Assembly (NCBI RefSeq): GCF_041021955.1
Contig: NZ_CP158375.1
Coordinates: 310,001 to 374,000 of the forward strand
DNA length: 64,000 bases
DNA from: Caulobacter sp. 73W
GTDB taxonomy: Bacteria > Pseudomonadota > Alphaproteobacteria > Caulobacterales > Caulobacteraceae
Direction of reading: 5' to 3'
The notes beneath the pieces were generated by a model, which saw only the letters and a list, made by a program, of their open reading frames with translations, did not search any database and was not told where the DNA came from. How positions within the stretch are numbered: position 1 is the stretch's first letter; every line of letters begins with the position of its first letter. Of this stretch, positions 37,964 to 46,716 are shown one piece after another. Both the position numbers and the translations under genes were made by a program.

Positions 37964-38530
37964 GTGCAGATCTTTCGCAATGCAGACCGTGTCGCCACGC
38001 CCTGGCGCAACGGCGGCGGCATGACCGTCGAAATCGTCGCCCGCCCCGACGGCGCCGGCTTCGACGACATGGATTGGCGCGCCAGCCTGGCGCGGGTGGA
38101 CCAGGACGGCCCCTTCTCGGCCTTCCCCGGCATCGACCGGGTTCTGACCGTGGTCGAGGGCGGCCTCAGCCTTAGCCTCGACGGCGGCCCGGCGGTCAAT
38201 GTCGATGCGGAAACCTCGCCTCTGTCCTTCGCCGGCGAGACGGCGATCGAAGCCAAGACCACGCCCGAAGGCGCGAGCGTCCTGAACGTGTTCGTCCGCC
38301 GCGACCGCTGGCGCGCCAACGCCGAACGCCTGACCGTCTCGGCGCCCCGTTCGTTTCCCGTGGACAGCCAGGCGCTGGTTTACGCCATCGACGCCGTGAC
38401 CGTACGCGTGGACGAGACGGCCGAGGCTCTGGAAGCGGGCGATGTCCTCGAAGCCCCCGCGGCGCTGCGCCTGTCCGCGCCCGGCGCCTCGGCGCGGGTG
38501 GTGGTGATCCGGCTGTCGCCCGCCGTCTAG
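37964..38530 (+). CDS. HutD-family protein
   Basis: 188 residues from the GTG at 37964, with GGAGG at 4-5 nt spacing. MQIFRNADRVATPWRNGGGMTVEIVARPDGAGFDDMDWRASLARVDQDGPFSAFPGIDR is the HutD/Ves signature; the fold is a cupin-like beta-barrel. HutD is linked to histidine utilisation in some bacteria, but no hut genes are near. Function unproven. It overlaps the convergent tetR gene by 4 nt (CTAG). Confidence 0.92.
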   Translation: MQIFRNADRVATPWRNGGGMTVEIVARPDGAGFDDMDWRASLARVDQDGPFSAFPGIDRVLTVVEGGLSLSLDGGPAVNVDAETSPLSFAGETAIEAKTTPEGASVLNVFVRRDRWRANAERLTVSAPRSFPVDSQALVYAIDAVTVRVDETAEALEAGDVLEAPAALRLSAPGASARVVVIRLSPAV

Positions 38531-39093
38531 TCGATGCAGCGCTGGATGATGTCGGCCAGGCGGCGCTCCAGCTCCGCCAGCTGGGTCTCATCCAGATCGA
38601 AGTCGGGGATCAGGGCGCGCGAGATGCTCAGCCCCATGATGATCGAACCGACGATCTTGCCGCAGACCTTGGCGTTCGGTCCGCCAAGATAAGCCTCCAG
38701 CCGGTCATAGAACCGGTCGCGCCCCATGACGCGGATGGCTTCCGACGCCTTGGGCGAAGCTGATGAGCGCAGCATGATGAGGAAGCAATCCAGCTTTTCG
38801 CTGTCCTGCGGTTCGCGCAGCATCATGTGAGCCACATGGACGCCGAACCTGTCGCGCTCGACCGTGAACAGGTCGCTGGGATCGCCGGTGCTGCAGACCT
38901 CGACGAACAGATCTTCCTTCGAGCCGAAATAGCGCGAGATCAGCGCCGGATCGACGCCAGCGTCCGCCGCCACGTCCCGCACCCCGACGCTGTCATAAGC
39001 CTCGCGTGAGAATCGTGCGCGAGCTGCGCCCAAAATTGCGGCGCGCGTAGCTGCGGCATTGCGCGTGCGAGGCTGAACACCCACGTCCGTCAA
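38527..39093 (-). CDS. TetR-family repressor of the adjacent RND pump
   Basis: 188 residues. The N-terminal helix-turn-helix (GVRDVAADAGVDPALISRYFGSKEDLF, about 37-63) and all-helical C-terminal ligand-binding part mark it as TetR/AcrR. It is divergent from acrA-acrB-nodT across 125 bp containing a perfect dyad, the usual arrangement for a pump repressor; in Caulobacter the equivalent locus is repressed by TipR. Identity with TipR is inferred from position. Confidence 0.92.
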   Translation of the reverse strand: MTDVGVQPRTRNAAATRAAILGAARARFSREAYDSVGVRDVAADAGVDPALISRYFGSKEDLFVEVCSTGDPSDLFTVERDRFGVHVAHMMLREPQDSEKLDCFLIMLRSSASPKASEAIRVMGRDRFYDRLEAYLGGPNAKVCGKIVGSIIMGLSISRALIPDFDLDETQLAELERRLADIIQRCID

Positions 39094-39123
39094 AGGCGTT
39101 TTCCTAAATTGTCTGTCATCCGC

Positions 39124-39139
39124 GTCAACGACTGTTGAC
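39124..39139. promoter_or_regulatory. Candidate TetR operator and promoter of the efflux operon
   Basis: Perfect dyad GTCAAC-GACT-GTTGAC. Its right arm is part of a TTGACT -35-like hexamer (39135-39140), and CTGTTGAC is repeated at 39173-39180. Overlap of dyad and -35 would allow repression of the pump genes and of tetR itself. No footprint data; inference. Confidence 0.55.
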
Positions 39140-39218
39140 TTATATACCCCGCTTCGGGCTAGAAGTCACCGCCTGTTGACATGGGCTTCCCCTACGGAAG
39201 CTCAAACTGGGGAATAGA

Positions 39219-40358
39219 ATGCGCAAGATCCTCGCCGTCGCCGCCATCGGCGCGACCGGAATCGTCCTGACCGCCTGCGGTCCGAAGGCTGCTCAGCCTC
39301 AAGGCGGTCCGCCCCAGGTGTCTGTCGCAACGCCTTTGCAGGAGCGCGTCGTCGACTGGAACGATTTCGTCGGCCGCTTCGAGGCGCCGCAGTCGGTTCA
39401 GGTCCGCGCCCGCGCCGGCGGCTACATCCAGGCCATCCACTTCCGCGACGGCCAGCAGGTGAAGGCCGGCCAACTGCTGTTCACCCTGGACCCCCGCCCC
39501 GCCCAGGCCGCCCTCGCCGCCGCCAAGGCCCAGGCTGATCAAGCCCGCGCCGACCTGAAGCGCGCCGAAAGCCTGCTGTCGGCCACCGCCATCTCCCGCG
39601 AGGAGTTCGAGACCCGCCGCGCCGCCGCCCAGGTGGCCGAGGCCGGCCTGCGCGCCCGCGAACTGGACCTGGAATTCACCCGCGTCACCGCCCCGGTGTC
39701 CGGCACTGTCTCCGACCGCCGCGTGGACGCCGGCAACGTCATCTCGGGCGGCACGTCCAACGCCGACGTGCTGACGACCATCGTCTCCACCAGCCCGATC
39801 CACTTCACCTTCGAGTCCTCGGAAGCCCAGCTCCTGACCCAGCAGCGTCAGTCCGGCCGCGGCACGGGCCGGGTGAAAGTCCGCCTGCAGGACGAGGCCG
39901 ACTATCGCTGGACCGGCACGGTCGACTTCTCCGACAACGCCGTGGACGCCAGCTCCGGCTCCTTCCGCATGCGCGCCGTGGTCGCCAACCCCAACGGCTT
40001 CCTGAAGCCGGGCATGTTCGGCCGCGCCCGCGTCGAGGGCTCGGGCGCCTACAACGCCATGCTTATCCCGCAGGAGGCCGTGGTCGCCGACGGGGCCCGC
40101 AAGGTCGCCTATGTGGTGGCCGGCGACGGCACGGTCACTGTGAAGCCCCTTCAGCTCGGCCCGCTCAGCGGCGGCCTGCGCGTGGTCAAGACAGGCCTGC
40201 GCCCCGACGACCGGGTGATCATCAACGGCATCCAGCGCGCCCAGCCTGGCCAGAAGGTCGCGCCGGCCAAAGCCACGATCTCGCGCAAGGAGGGCGGTGA
40301 ATCCCCGCCGCAGCTCGCCGCGCCCGCCCCCGCCGCAACCGCGACGCCGGTCCAGTAG
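39219..40358 (+). CDS. acrA: RND efflux periplasmic adaptor (AcrA-type lipoprotein)
   Basis: 379 residues. Lipoprotein signal MRKILAVAAIGATGIVLTAC with lipidation cysteine C20. Then the barrel-sandwich (VQVRARAGGYIQAIHFRDGQQVKAGQLLFTLDPR), a coiled-coil hairpin rich in Ala, Lys and Glu (about 105-150), the beta-barrel and membrane-proximal domains (RVIINGIQRAQPGQKVAP). It joins the inner-membrane pump to the outer-membrane channel. First gene of the operon acrA-acrB-nodT. Confidence 0.95.
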   Translation: MRKILAVAAIGATGIVLTACGPKAAQPQGGPPQVSVATPLQERVVDWNDFVGRFEAPQSVQVRARAGGYIQAIHFRDGQQVKAGQLLFTLDPRPAQAALAAAKAQADQARADLKRAESLLSATAISREEFETRRAAAQVAEAGLRARELDLEFTRVTAPVSGTVSDRRVDAGNVISGGTSNADVLTTIVSTSPIHFTFESSEAQLLTQQRQSGRGTGRVKVRLQDEADYRWTGTVDFSDNAVDASSGSFRMRAVVANPNGFLKPGMFGRARVEGSGAYNAMLIPQEAVVADGARKVAYVVAGDGTVTVKPLQLGPLSGGLRVVKTGLRPDDRVIINGIQRAQPGQKVAPAKATISRKEGGESPPQLAAPAPAATATPVQ

Positions 40359-40370
40359 AGCCAGCGACCC

Positions 40371-43300
40371 ATGCGCCTTTCGCACTTCTTCATCGACCGA
40401 CCGATCTTCGCGGTCGTCATCTCGGTGTTCATCAGCCTGATCGGCGCCTTCGCCTATCCGCTGCTGCCGCTCGCCCAGTATCCCGAGATCGCCCCGCCGA
40501 CCATCGCGGTCGCCGCCACCTATCCCGGCGCCTCCGCCGAGGTGCTGGCCGAGACCGTGGCCGCGCCGATCGAGCAGGAGATCAACGGCGTCGAGGACAT
40601 GCTCTACATGACCTCCTCGTCGGCCAACGGCCTGGCGCAGATCACCGTCACCTTCAAGCCGGGCACCGACCTCGACGCCGCCCAGGTGCTGGTCCAGAAC
40701 CGCGTCGCCCTCGCCGAACCGCGCCTGCCCGAGCAGGTGCGCCAGATCGGCGTGCAGGTGAACAAGCAATCCACCGGCTTCCTGATGCTGGTCGCCCTGA
40801 CCAGCAAGGACCCCAACACCGACATCGACTACATCGGCAACTACGCCAACGCGACGCTGCGCGACCAACTGCTGCGCATCGAGGGCGTGGGCGGCGTGCA
40901 GGTGTTCGGCGGCGGCCTTTACTCCATGCGCGTCTGGATCGATCCCAGCCGCGCCGCCGCCCGCGACCTGACCGCGGCCGAGATCGTCACCGCCCTGCGC
41001 ACCCAAAACGTGCAGGTCGCCGCCGGCTCCGTCGGCCAGCCTCCCTTCGGCGGAAACACCGCCATGGAGATGCCGGTCCAGGTCGAAGGCCGCCTGTCCG
41101 ATCCGGAAGAGTTCGCCGACGTGGTCATCAAGACCGACGCCAGCGGCCGCGTGACCCGCGTCCGTGACGTGGCCCGCGTGGAGCTCGGCTCTCAGGACTA
41201 CGGCATCCGCGGTTACTTCAGCGGCGATCGCGGCATCGGCATGGCGATCATCCAGCAGCCCGGCTCCAACGCCCTGGCCACCGCCGAGCGCGTCCTGGCC
41301 ACCGTCGAGGAAGCCAAGGCGAGCTTCCCGCAGGGCGTCACCTATTCGATCCCCTACAACCCGACCGAATATGTCGCCGCCTCGGTGGAGTCGGTGCAGC
41401 ACACCCTGGTCGAGGCCATCGTGCTGGTGGTCATCGTCGTGCTGGTCTTCCTCCAGACTTGGCGCGCCGCGATCATCCCGATCATCGCCATCCCCGTCGC
41501 CCTGGTCGGCACCTTCGCGGTGCAGCTGGCGCTGGGCTTCTCGATCAACTCCCTGTCCCTGTTCGCCCTCGTCCTCGCCGTCGGCATCGTCGTCGATGAC
41601 GCCATCGTCGTGGTCGAGAACGTTGAGCGGAATCTCCGAATGGGCATGACGCCTAGGGAGGCCGCCTATCGGACCATGGACGAAGTGTCGGGCGCCCTTA
41701 TCGCCATCGGCCTCGTGCTGACCGCGGTGTTCGTGCCGACCGCCTTCGTCTCGGGCATCCCGGGCCAGTTCTACCGTCAGTTCGCGGTGACCATCACGGC
41801 CGCCTCGCTGATCTCGCTGCTCGTCTCGCTGACCCTGTCTCCGGCCCTCGCCGCGCTGCTGCTCAAGCCGCACAAGGAAGGCCACGAGAACCAGGGCCCG
41901 CGCTGGCTGCGCCCGCTGCAGTACGCCGGCAAGCGCTTCAACGACGGCTTCGACTGGCTGAGCGACCGCTATGGCCGCCTCACCTCCCGCCTGATCCGCG
42001 CCAGCATGATCGTTCTGATCGTCTATGGCGGCCTGCTGCTGGTCACCGGCTGGCGTCTCGGCGCCACCCCTGGCGGCTTCATCCCGCAGCAGGACCAGGG
42101 CGTGCTCATCGGCGTCGTTCAGATGCCGCCCGGCGCCTCGCTGGAACGCACGGACGCCCTGCTCGCCCAGACGGCAAAGGCCGTTTCGGAAATGCCCGGG
42201 GTGGAAAGCGTCGCGTCCTTCGCCGGCCTCGATGGCGCCAGCTTCTCGCAGGCCTCCAACGCGGGCACCATGTTCGTCCGCCTGAAGGACTGGGACGAGC
42301 GCGGCTCCGACCTGTCCGCCGACAACCTGGCCGGCGCCATCATGCAGAAGATGGGCGCCGTTCAGGAGGCCAGCGTCTTCGTCCTGTCGCCCCCGCCCGT
42401 TCAGGGCCTGGGCAACGGCGGCGGCTTCAAGATGATGGTCCAGGACCGTTCTGGCGCCGGCTATCCGGCCCTGGAAGGCGCGTCCTTCGCCATGATGGGC
42501 GCCGCCGCCCAGGACCCTGAGCTGCAACAGGTCTTCACCCAGTTCAACACCCGCTCGCCCCGCGTGGCGGCCGACATCGACCGCGACAAGGCCCTGCTGC
42601 TCGGCGTCCAGCCCAGCGAGATCTACTCCACGCTCGGCACCTATCTGGGCTCAAACTACATCAACGACTTCAACATGCTGGGCCGCACCTTCCGCGTGAC
42701 CGCTCAGGCCGAGCCTACCCAGCGCGACGACGTCGCGGACATCGGCGACCTCAAGGTCCGCTCGACGTCCGGCGGCATGGTCCCGCTCGGCTCGGTGGCC
42801 AACCTGCGCGACGACACCGGCCCGGTGCGCGTGGTGCGCTTCAACCTGTTCCCCGCGGCTGAGCTGCAGGGCCAGGCGGCGCCGGGCGTCTCGTCGGCCC
42901 AGGCCATCGAGAAGATGGAGTCCATGGCCGCCCAGACCCTGCCCAAGGGCTTCAGCTACGAGTGGACGGAACTGGCGTTCCAGGAAAAGGCGTCGGGCAA
43001 CACCGCCGCGCTGATCTTCGGCCTCGCCGTCGTCTTCGTCTTCCTGGTGCTGGCCGCCCAGTACGAGGCCTTCACCCTGCCCCTGGCGGTCATCCTGATC
43101 GTGCCGATGTGCATTCTCGCGGCCATCATCGGGGTGAACATCCGCGGCCTGGACAACAACATCCTGGTCCAAATCGGGTTCGTGGTGCTCGTCGGCCTCG
43201 CCGCCAAGAACGCCATCCTGATCGTGGAGTTCGCCAAGCAGGCCGAGGAGCAGGACGGTCAGGACCGCTTCGAGGCGGCCGTCACCGCCGCCCGCACGCG

Positions 43301-43586
43301 CCTGCGCCCGATCCTGATGACCTCGTTCGCCTTCATCCTGGGCGTCGTGCCCCTGATGCTGGCCACGGGTCCGGGGGCGGAGATGCGCCAGTCGCTGGGC
43401 ACCTCGGTGTTCTCCGGCATGCTGGGCGTGACCTTCTTCGGCCTGATCTTCACGCCGGTCTTCTATGTGGTCTGCCGCTGGATCGCCCAGCGCCTACCCA
43501 AGCCGGCGGCCAAGGAGCGTACCTATCCGACCACGGGCGGCTCCACGCCGCACGACCCGGTCACCGACAACGACGGAGCCCACTGA
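40371..43586 (+). CDS. acrB: RND multidrug efflux permease (AcrB-type)
   Basis: 1071 residues, normal for hydrophobe/amphiphile RND transporters. It starts MRLSHFFIDRPIFAVVISVFI. Twelve membrane helices and two large periplasmic loops are present. The proton-relay residues are visible as D409/D410 (VGIVVDDAIVVVENVERN) and K946 (GLAAKNAILIVEFAKQ). It expels drugs and other amphiphiles using the proton gradient. Starts 12 nt after acrA and shares one base with nodT (TGATG). Confidence 0.97.
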   Translation: MRLSHFFIDRPIFAVVISVFISLIGAFAYPLLPLAQYPEIAPPTIAVAATYPGASAEVLAETVAAPIEQEINGVEDMLYMTSSSANGLAQITVTFKPGTDLDAAQVLVQNRVALAEPRLPEQVRQIGVQVNKQSTGFLMLVALTSKDPNTDIDYIGNYANATLRDQLLRIEGVGGVQVFGGGLYSMRVWIDPSRAAARDLTAAEIVTALRTQNVQVAAGSVGQPPFGGNTAMEMPVQVEGRLSDPEEFADVVIKTDASGRVTRVRDVARVELGSQDYGIRGYFSGDRGIGMAIIQQPGSNALATAERVLATVEEAKASFPQGVTYSIPYNPTEYVAASVESVQHTLVEAIVLVVIVVLVFLQTWRAAIIPIIAIPVALVGTFAVQLALGFSINSLSLFALVLAVGIVVDDAIVVVENVERNLRMGMTPREAAYRTMDEVSGALIAIGLVLTAVFVPTAFVSGIPGQFYRQFAVTITAASLISLLVSLTLSPALAALLLKPHKEGHENQGPRWLRPLQYAGKRFNDGFDWLSDRYGRLTSRLIRASMIVLIVYGGLLLVTGWRLGATPGGFIPQQDQGVLIGVVQMPPGASLERTDALLAQTAKAVSEMPGVESVASFAGLDGASFSQASNAGTMFVRLKDWDERGSDLSADNLAGAIMQKMGAVQEASVFVLSPPPVQGLGNGGGFKMMVQDRSGAGYPALEGASFAMMGAAAQDPELQQVFTQFNTRSPRVAADIDRDKALLLGVQPSEIYSTLGTYLGSNYINDFNMLGRTFRVTAQAEPTQRDDVADIGDLKVRSTSGGMVPLGSVANLRDDTGPVRVVRFNLFPAAELQGQAAPGVSSAQAIEKMESMAAQTLPKGFSYEWTELAFQEKASGNTAALIFGLAVVFVFLVLAAQYEAFTLPLAVILIVPMCILAAIIGVNIRGLDNNILVQIGFVVLVGLAAKNAILIVEFAKQAEEQDGQDRFEAAVTAARTRLRPILMTSFAFILGVVPLMLATGPGAEMRQSLGTSVFSGMLGVTFFGLIFTPVFYVVCRWIAQRLPKPAAKERTYPTTGGSTPHDPVTDNDGAH

Positions 43587-44992
43587 TGCGCCGCCTCTCC
43601 CGCGTGCTCGTCCTGAGCGCTTCCGCCGCCGTCCTGACCGCCTGCGCGGTCGGCCCGGACTATGAAAAGCCGCAAGCCGTGCCGCCGCAGGGCGCCTTCC
43701 TGGGCGGGGCCAACGCGGCCTTCACCCAGGCGGCTCCGGCCGGCGACTGGTGGCGGCTGTTCCAGGCCCCGGCCCTCGACGCTTTGGTCGCCCAGGCGCT
43801 CGAGGCCAACAAGGACATCGCCGTCGCCTCGGCCAACCTGGCCCAGGTCCGCGCCTCGCTCAGCGAGGCCCGCGCCGGCCGTCTGCCGACCACGACCGCG
43901 TCCAGCTCGGTACGCAGCGTGCGCCAGCAGATCCAGCCCGGCACCCCGCCCTTCGAGGCTGACGTCTACAACGCCGGCTTCGACCTGAACTACGAGGTCG
44001 ACATCTTCGGCCGCGTCAGCCGCAACATCGAGGCGGTCCGCGCCGACCGGGACGCCGCCCAGGCGGCCCTGGACGCCACGCGCCTGACGGTGGCGGCCGA
44101 GACCGCGCGCGCCTTCGCCGACGCCTGCGCCGCCAATGTCCAGATCGAGGTCGCCAACCGCACCCTCGCCCTGCAGCAGGAGACGCTGGGCCTCACCCGC
44201 AGCCAGTTCGACAACGGACGCGGCACCGGCCTCGACATCTCCCGCGCCGCCACCCAGGTGGAAAGCACCCGCGCCACCCTGCCGCCCCTGCTGGCGGCCA
44301 AGGACGCGGCCCTGTTCCGCCTGGCGGTCCTGACCGGCCAGCCGCCGGCCCAGATCCCGGTCAGCGCCCGTGACTGCACGACCATCCCCCAGGTGGCCTC
44401 AGCCATCCCGGTGGGCGACGGCGCCGGCCTGCTGGCCCGGCGTCCGGACGTGCGCCAGGCCGAACGCCGCCTGGCCGCCGCCACCGCCCGCATCGGCGTG
44501 GCCACGGCCGCGCTGTATCCGCAAGTCACCTTGGGCGGCAACATCGGCTCGACGGCCCTCAAGGCCGGCGATCTTGCCGACGACTACACCTTCAGCTTCG
44601 GCCCGCTGATCTCGTGGAGCTTCCCAAACATCCTGGCCACCCGCGCCCGCATCAAGCAGGCCGGCGCGGCGGCGGACGGCGCCCTGGCGACCTTTGAACA
44701 GGCCAACCTCGTCGCCCTTCAGGAGACCGAGACCGCCCTGTCCGCCTACGCCCGCGAGCTGGATCGCCGCACGGCCCTGCGCCGCGGCCGCGAACAGAGC
44801 AGCGAGGCCCTGCGCCTGGCCCGCCTGCGCTACGACGCCGGCGTGGACAGTTTCCTGACCGTCCTCGACGCCCAGCGCACTCTCGCCGCGCTCGAGGCGC
44901 AGCTGGCCCAGTCCGAGGCCGCCGTCACCACCAACCAGATCGTCCTGTTCAAGGCGCTGGGCGGCGGCTGGGAAGTAGCTTCAGCCGAGTAA
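43586..44992 (+). CDS. nodT: Outer-membrane efflux channel lipoprotein (NodT/OprM family)
   Basis: 468 residues from the ATG at 43586. Lipoprotein leader MRRLSRVLVLSASAAVLTAC (C20) followed by AVGPDYEKP, the family hallmark. Two TolC-type repeats are visible: QALEANKDIAVASANLAQVRASLSEARAGRLPTT with YEVDIFGRVSRNIEA in the first half, and RRPDVRQAERRLAAATARIGVATAALYPQV with YDAGVDSFLTVLDAQRTL in the second. It forms the trimeric exit duct of the pump and is followed by a strong terminator. Confidence 0.95.
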   Translation: MRRLSRVLVLSASAAVLTACAVGPDYEKPQAVPPQGAFLGGANAAFTQAAPAGDWWRLFQAPALDALVAQALEANKDIAVASANLAQVRASLSEARAGRLPTTTASSSVRSVRQQIQPGTPPFEADVYNAGFDLNYEVDIFGRVSRNIEAVRADRDAAQAALDATRLTVAAETARAFADACAANVQIEVANRTLALQQETLGLTRSQFDNGRGTGLDISRAATQVESTRATLPPLLAAKDAALFRLAVLTGQPPAQIPVSARDCTTIPQVASAIPVGDGAGLLARRPDVRQAERRLAAATARIGVATAALYPQVTLGGNIGSTALKAGDLADDYTFSFGPLISWSFPNILATRARIKQAGAAADGALATFEQANLVALQETETALSAYARELDRRTALRRGREQSSEALRLARLRYDAGVDSFLTVLDAQRTLAALEAQLAQSEAAVTTNQIVLFKALGGGWEVASAE

Positions 44993-45019
44993 TGGCTGGA
45001 GAAACGACGAGCAGATCAG

Positions 45020-45047
45020 GGGGAGCGGTTCAGCCGCTCCCCTTTTT
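45020..45047 (+). terminator. Rho-independent terminator of the efflux operon
   Basis: GGGGAGCGG (45020-45028), 5-nt loop, CCGCTCCCC (45034-45042), then TTTTT. It lies 28 nt after the nodT stop. The rest of 45048-45280 holds no convincing gene or RNA. Confidence 0.92.
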
Positions 45048-45280
45048 CGTTTCAGATGCAGGTGGTCCATGTAGGTGGCAGCCGGGTTCTGGCTCCCTTC
45101 CCTGCCTGCAGGGTCCTGACGCCCTCCACGACGGCGCCAGGCCCCTGCAGGAGCCCACTTAGGCAAGCTCCGATGGCCTTGCCCTGCGCCGGCAAACACG
45201 CGCCATCTAGCGAGCTTCTAAGGACGGTAAGGAAAGCTCGGACCCGATGAGCCGATAGCCGAAGACGGCCAGAAACGAGA

Positions 45281-45306
45281 AAGGCCCGGCGTCGCCGCCG
45301 GGCCTT
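45281..45306 (-). terminator. Terminator downstream of tRNA-His
   Basis: An 11-bp perfect stem AAGGCCCGGCG/CGCCGGGCCTT with a 4-nt loop, followed on the minus strand by TTTCTCGTTT. It starts 10 nt after the tRNA-His 3' end. Confidence 0.8.
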
Positions 45307-45316
45307 GTCAAGCGAA

Positions 45317-45393
45317 TGGTACCACCTCTCAGGTTCGAACTGAGGACCTCTAGAGCCACAATCTAGCGCTCTAACCAACTGAGCTAAGGCGGC
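45317..45393 (-). tRNA. tRNA-His(GTG)
   Basis: A 77-nt cloverleaf on the minus strand: 5' acceptor GCCGCCT pairs with AGGTGGT (two G:U), D-arm GCTCAGTTGGTTAGAGC, anticodon stem CTAGA/TCTAG around loop TTGTGGC (anticodon GTG), T-arm CTCAGTTCGAACCTGAG. CCA is encoded. The discriminator is A73 and the base before position 1 is C, so no G-1 is encoded; this is the known alphaproteobacterial departure from the usual G-1:C73 identity. Confidence 0.97.
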
Positions 45394-45481
45394 GCATTCG
45401 CGAGGGGTGTCCTTTAGTCTCCTGGGCGCTTCGGATCAAGCGCCAAAGGCGTCTTTCACGACCGTATCATAACAAAGAAAA

Positions 45482-45507
45482 CGCCCCGGAGATCGCTCTC
45501 CGGGGCG
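45482..45507. terminator. Bidirectional terminator between tRNA-His and tonB
   Basis: CGCCCCGGAGA-tcgc-TCTCCGGGGCG, an 11-bp perfect stem. It is flanked by TTTTCTTTG on the minus side (downstream of tonB, 26 nt after its stop) and CTTCTTTTT on the plus side. Main job: end of the exbB-exbD-tonB transcript. Confidence 0.92.
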
Positions 45508-45533
45508 CTTCTTTTTGTTCGCTCTCGCGGACC

Positions 45534-46259
45534 CTAGGTCGGGACGCGGAAGACGATCGGGATCCGAACCGTACCACCTTCGACGGGCGCGCCGTCGTTG
45601 GTCTTCGGACGCATCCGGAAGATGCGGGACAGCTTGATGGCGGCGTCGCCGAAGCCGTAATCGGCCGGGTCTTCCGAAACGATCGAGCAGCTCTCCAGGG
45701 TGCCCTTGGAGGTCACCTGGCACGAGATGGTCGCGCGACCGTTCATTTCCATCCGCTGCGCGCGGTCCGGGTAGTAACGAGCCAGGTCGTCACCGCTCGG
45801 CTTGCGCAGCCAGTCCGGGTTCGTGATCACCGACGGCCGCGGCGGAGCCGCCGGGGCCGGCGGAGCCGTCGAGATCACCGGCGGAGCCGGGCTTTCGACC
45901 CGTTCCTTAACCGGCGGGATCGGCAGCGGCGGCGGCGGCGTGACGTCCGGAGGGACGTTTGCCGGCGGACGCGGCTGAACCTTGGCCGGAGGCGGCGGTT
46001 CGTTGGTCGGCGGCGGCGGCGGAGGCGGCGGCGGCGGCGGGGGTGGCGGCTTAATGACGTCCACCTTCACCGCTTCGTCCGTGTACTCCTTGTACTTCGG
46101 CTCGAACTTCACCTTCCACAGGTAGACCCCGAGGAGGGCGTGAAGCCCGAAAGCGACCAGTACCCCGATACCGAAGGCGCCGAGGCCCTTCTTCTTCGGG
46201 CCACCGTTAGCCGTCAGCGGATCGTAGTGACGCCTGGGTTCTTGCTGTTCTTCAGCCAT
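45534..46259 (-). CDS. tonB: Energy transducer TonB
   Basis: 241 residues: cytoplasmic N-terminus, membrane helix at about 27-48 (GAFGIGVLVAFGLHALLGVYLW), a Pro-rich spacer with 14 consecutive prolines (71-84) and Lys/Glu-Pro repeats, and a C-terminal TonB domain (PDRAQRMEMNGRATISCQVTSKG..., RMRPKTNDGAPVEGGTVRIPIVF). It couples the ExbBD proton channel to outer-membrane receptors. It is the last gene of exbB-exbD-tonB, with a 14-nt gap from exbD and its own terminator. Confidence 0.96.
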   Translation of the reverse strand: MAEEQQEPRRHYDPLTANGGPKKKGLGAFGIGVLVAFGLHALLGVYLWKVKFEPKYKEYTDEAVKVDVIKPPPPPPPPPPPPPPTNEPPPPAKVQPRPPANVPPDVTPPPPLPIPPVKERVESPAPPVISTAPPAPAAPPRPSVITNPDWLRKPSGDDLARYYPDRAQRMEMNGRATISCQVTSKGTLESCSIVSEDPADYGFGDAAIKLSRIFRMRPKTNDGAPVEGGTVRIPIVFRVPT

Positions 46260-46273
46260 TCAACCATGCACCC

Positions 46274-46711
46274 CTACGAAGCAGCCGCGTCGGCGCCGAT
46301 CAGCGCCACGCTATAGAACCCGTTGTCCTGAAGCGTATTCATCACCTGCATGAAAGCCCCGTAGCGGGTTTGCTTGTCAGCACGGATGTAAATGCGCTCC
46401 TTGGTCGGGTCGCGACGGCCCACGTTCTTCTTCAGATCCTCGCCCATGGTATCCACCGAGGTTTCGAAGTCCCCGATGTAGATCGCCCCATTGGACTGGA
46501 TCGAGATGTAGACCGGTTTCGGCGGGTTCTGCGACGCTTTCGCGACCGCAGGCGGGAGGTCCACTTCCACCGACACGGTGGCTAGCGGAGCCGCCACCAT
46601 GAAGATGATCAGGAGAACCAGCATCACATCGACGAACGGCGTGACGTTGATCTCGCTGTTCTGTTCGACGTTGAACCTACCGCCGCCCCCTCCAGAGAGT
46701 TTGGCGCCCAT
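46274..46711 (-). CDS. exbD: Biopolymer transport protein ExbD
   Basis: 145 residues with one membrane helix near the N-terminus. The signature EINVTPFVDVMLVLLIIFMV contains the conserved membrane aspartate (FVDVML) that carries protons in ExbD/TolR/MotB-type stators. The periplasmic domain follows. It works with ExbB and TonB. The start is 5 nt from the exbB stop. Confidence 0.96.
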   Translation of the reverse strand: MGAKLSGGGGGRFNVEQNSEINVTPFVDVMLVLLIIFMVAAPLATVSVEVDLPPAVAKASQNPPKPVYISIQSNGAIYIGDFETSVDTMGEDLKKNVGRRDPTKERIYIRADKQTRYGAFMQVMNTLQDNGFYSVALIGADAAAS

Positions 46712-46716
46712 AGGTC

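Noticed and set aside
39192..42527. A 1111-residue minus-strand open frame across acrA-acrB
   Set aside because: His/Gly/Asp-rich composition is the mirror of GC-rich RND coding; the opposite strand carries clear AcrA and AcrB motifs.
44993..45316. Possible small RNA between nodT and tRNA-His
   Set aside because: Only two terminators are clear, each belonging to a flanking gene; no promoter or conserved fold was evident.
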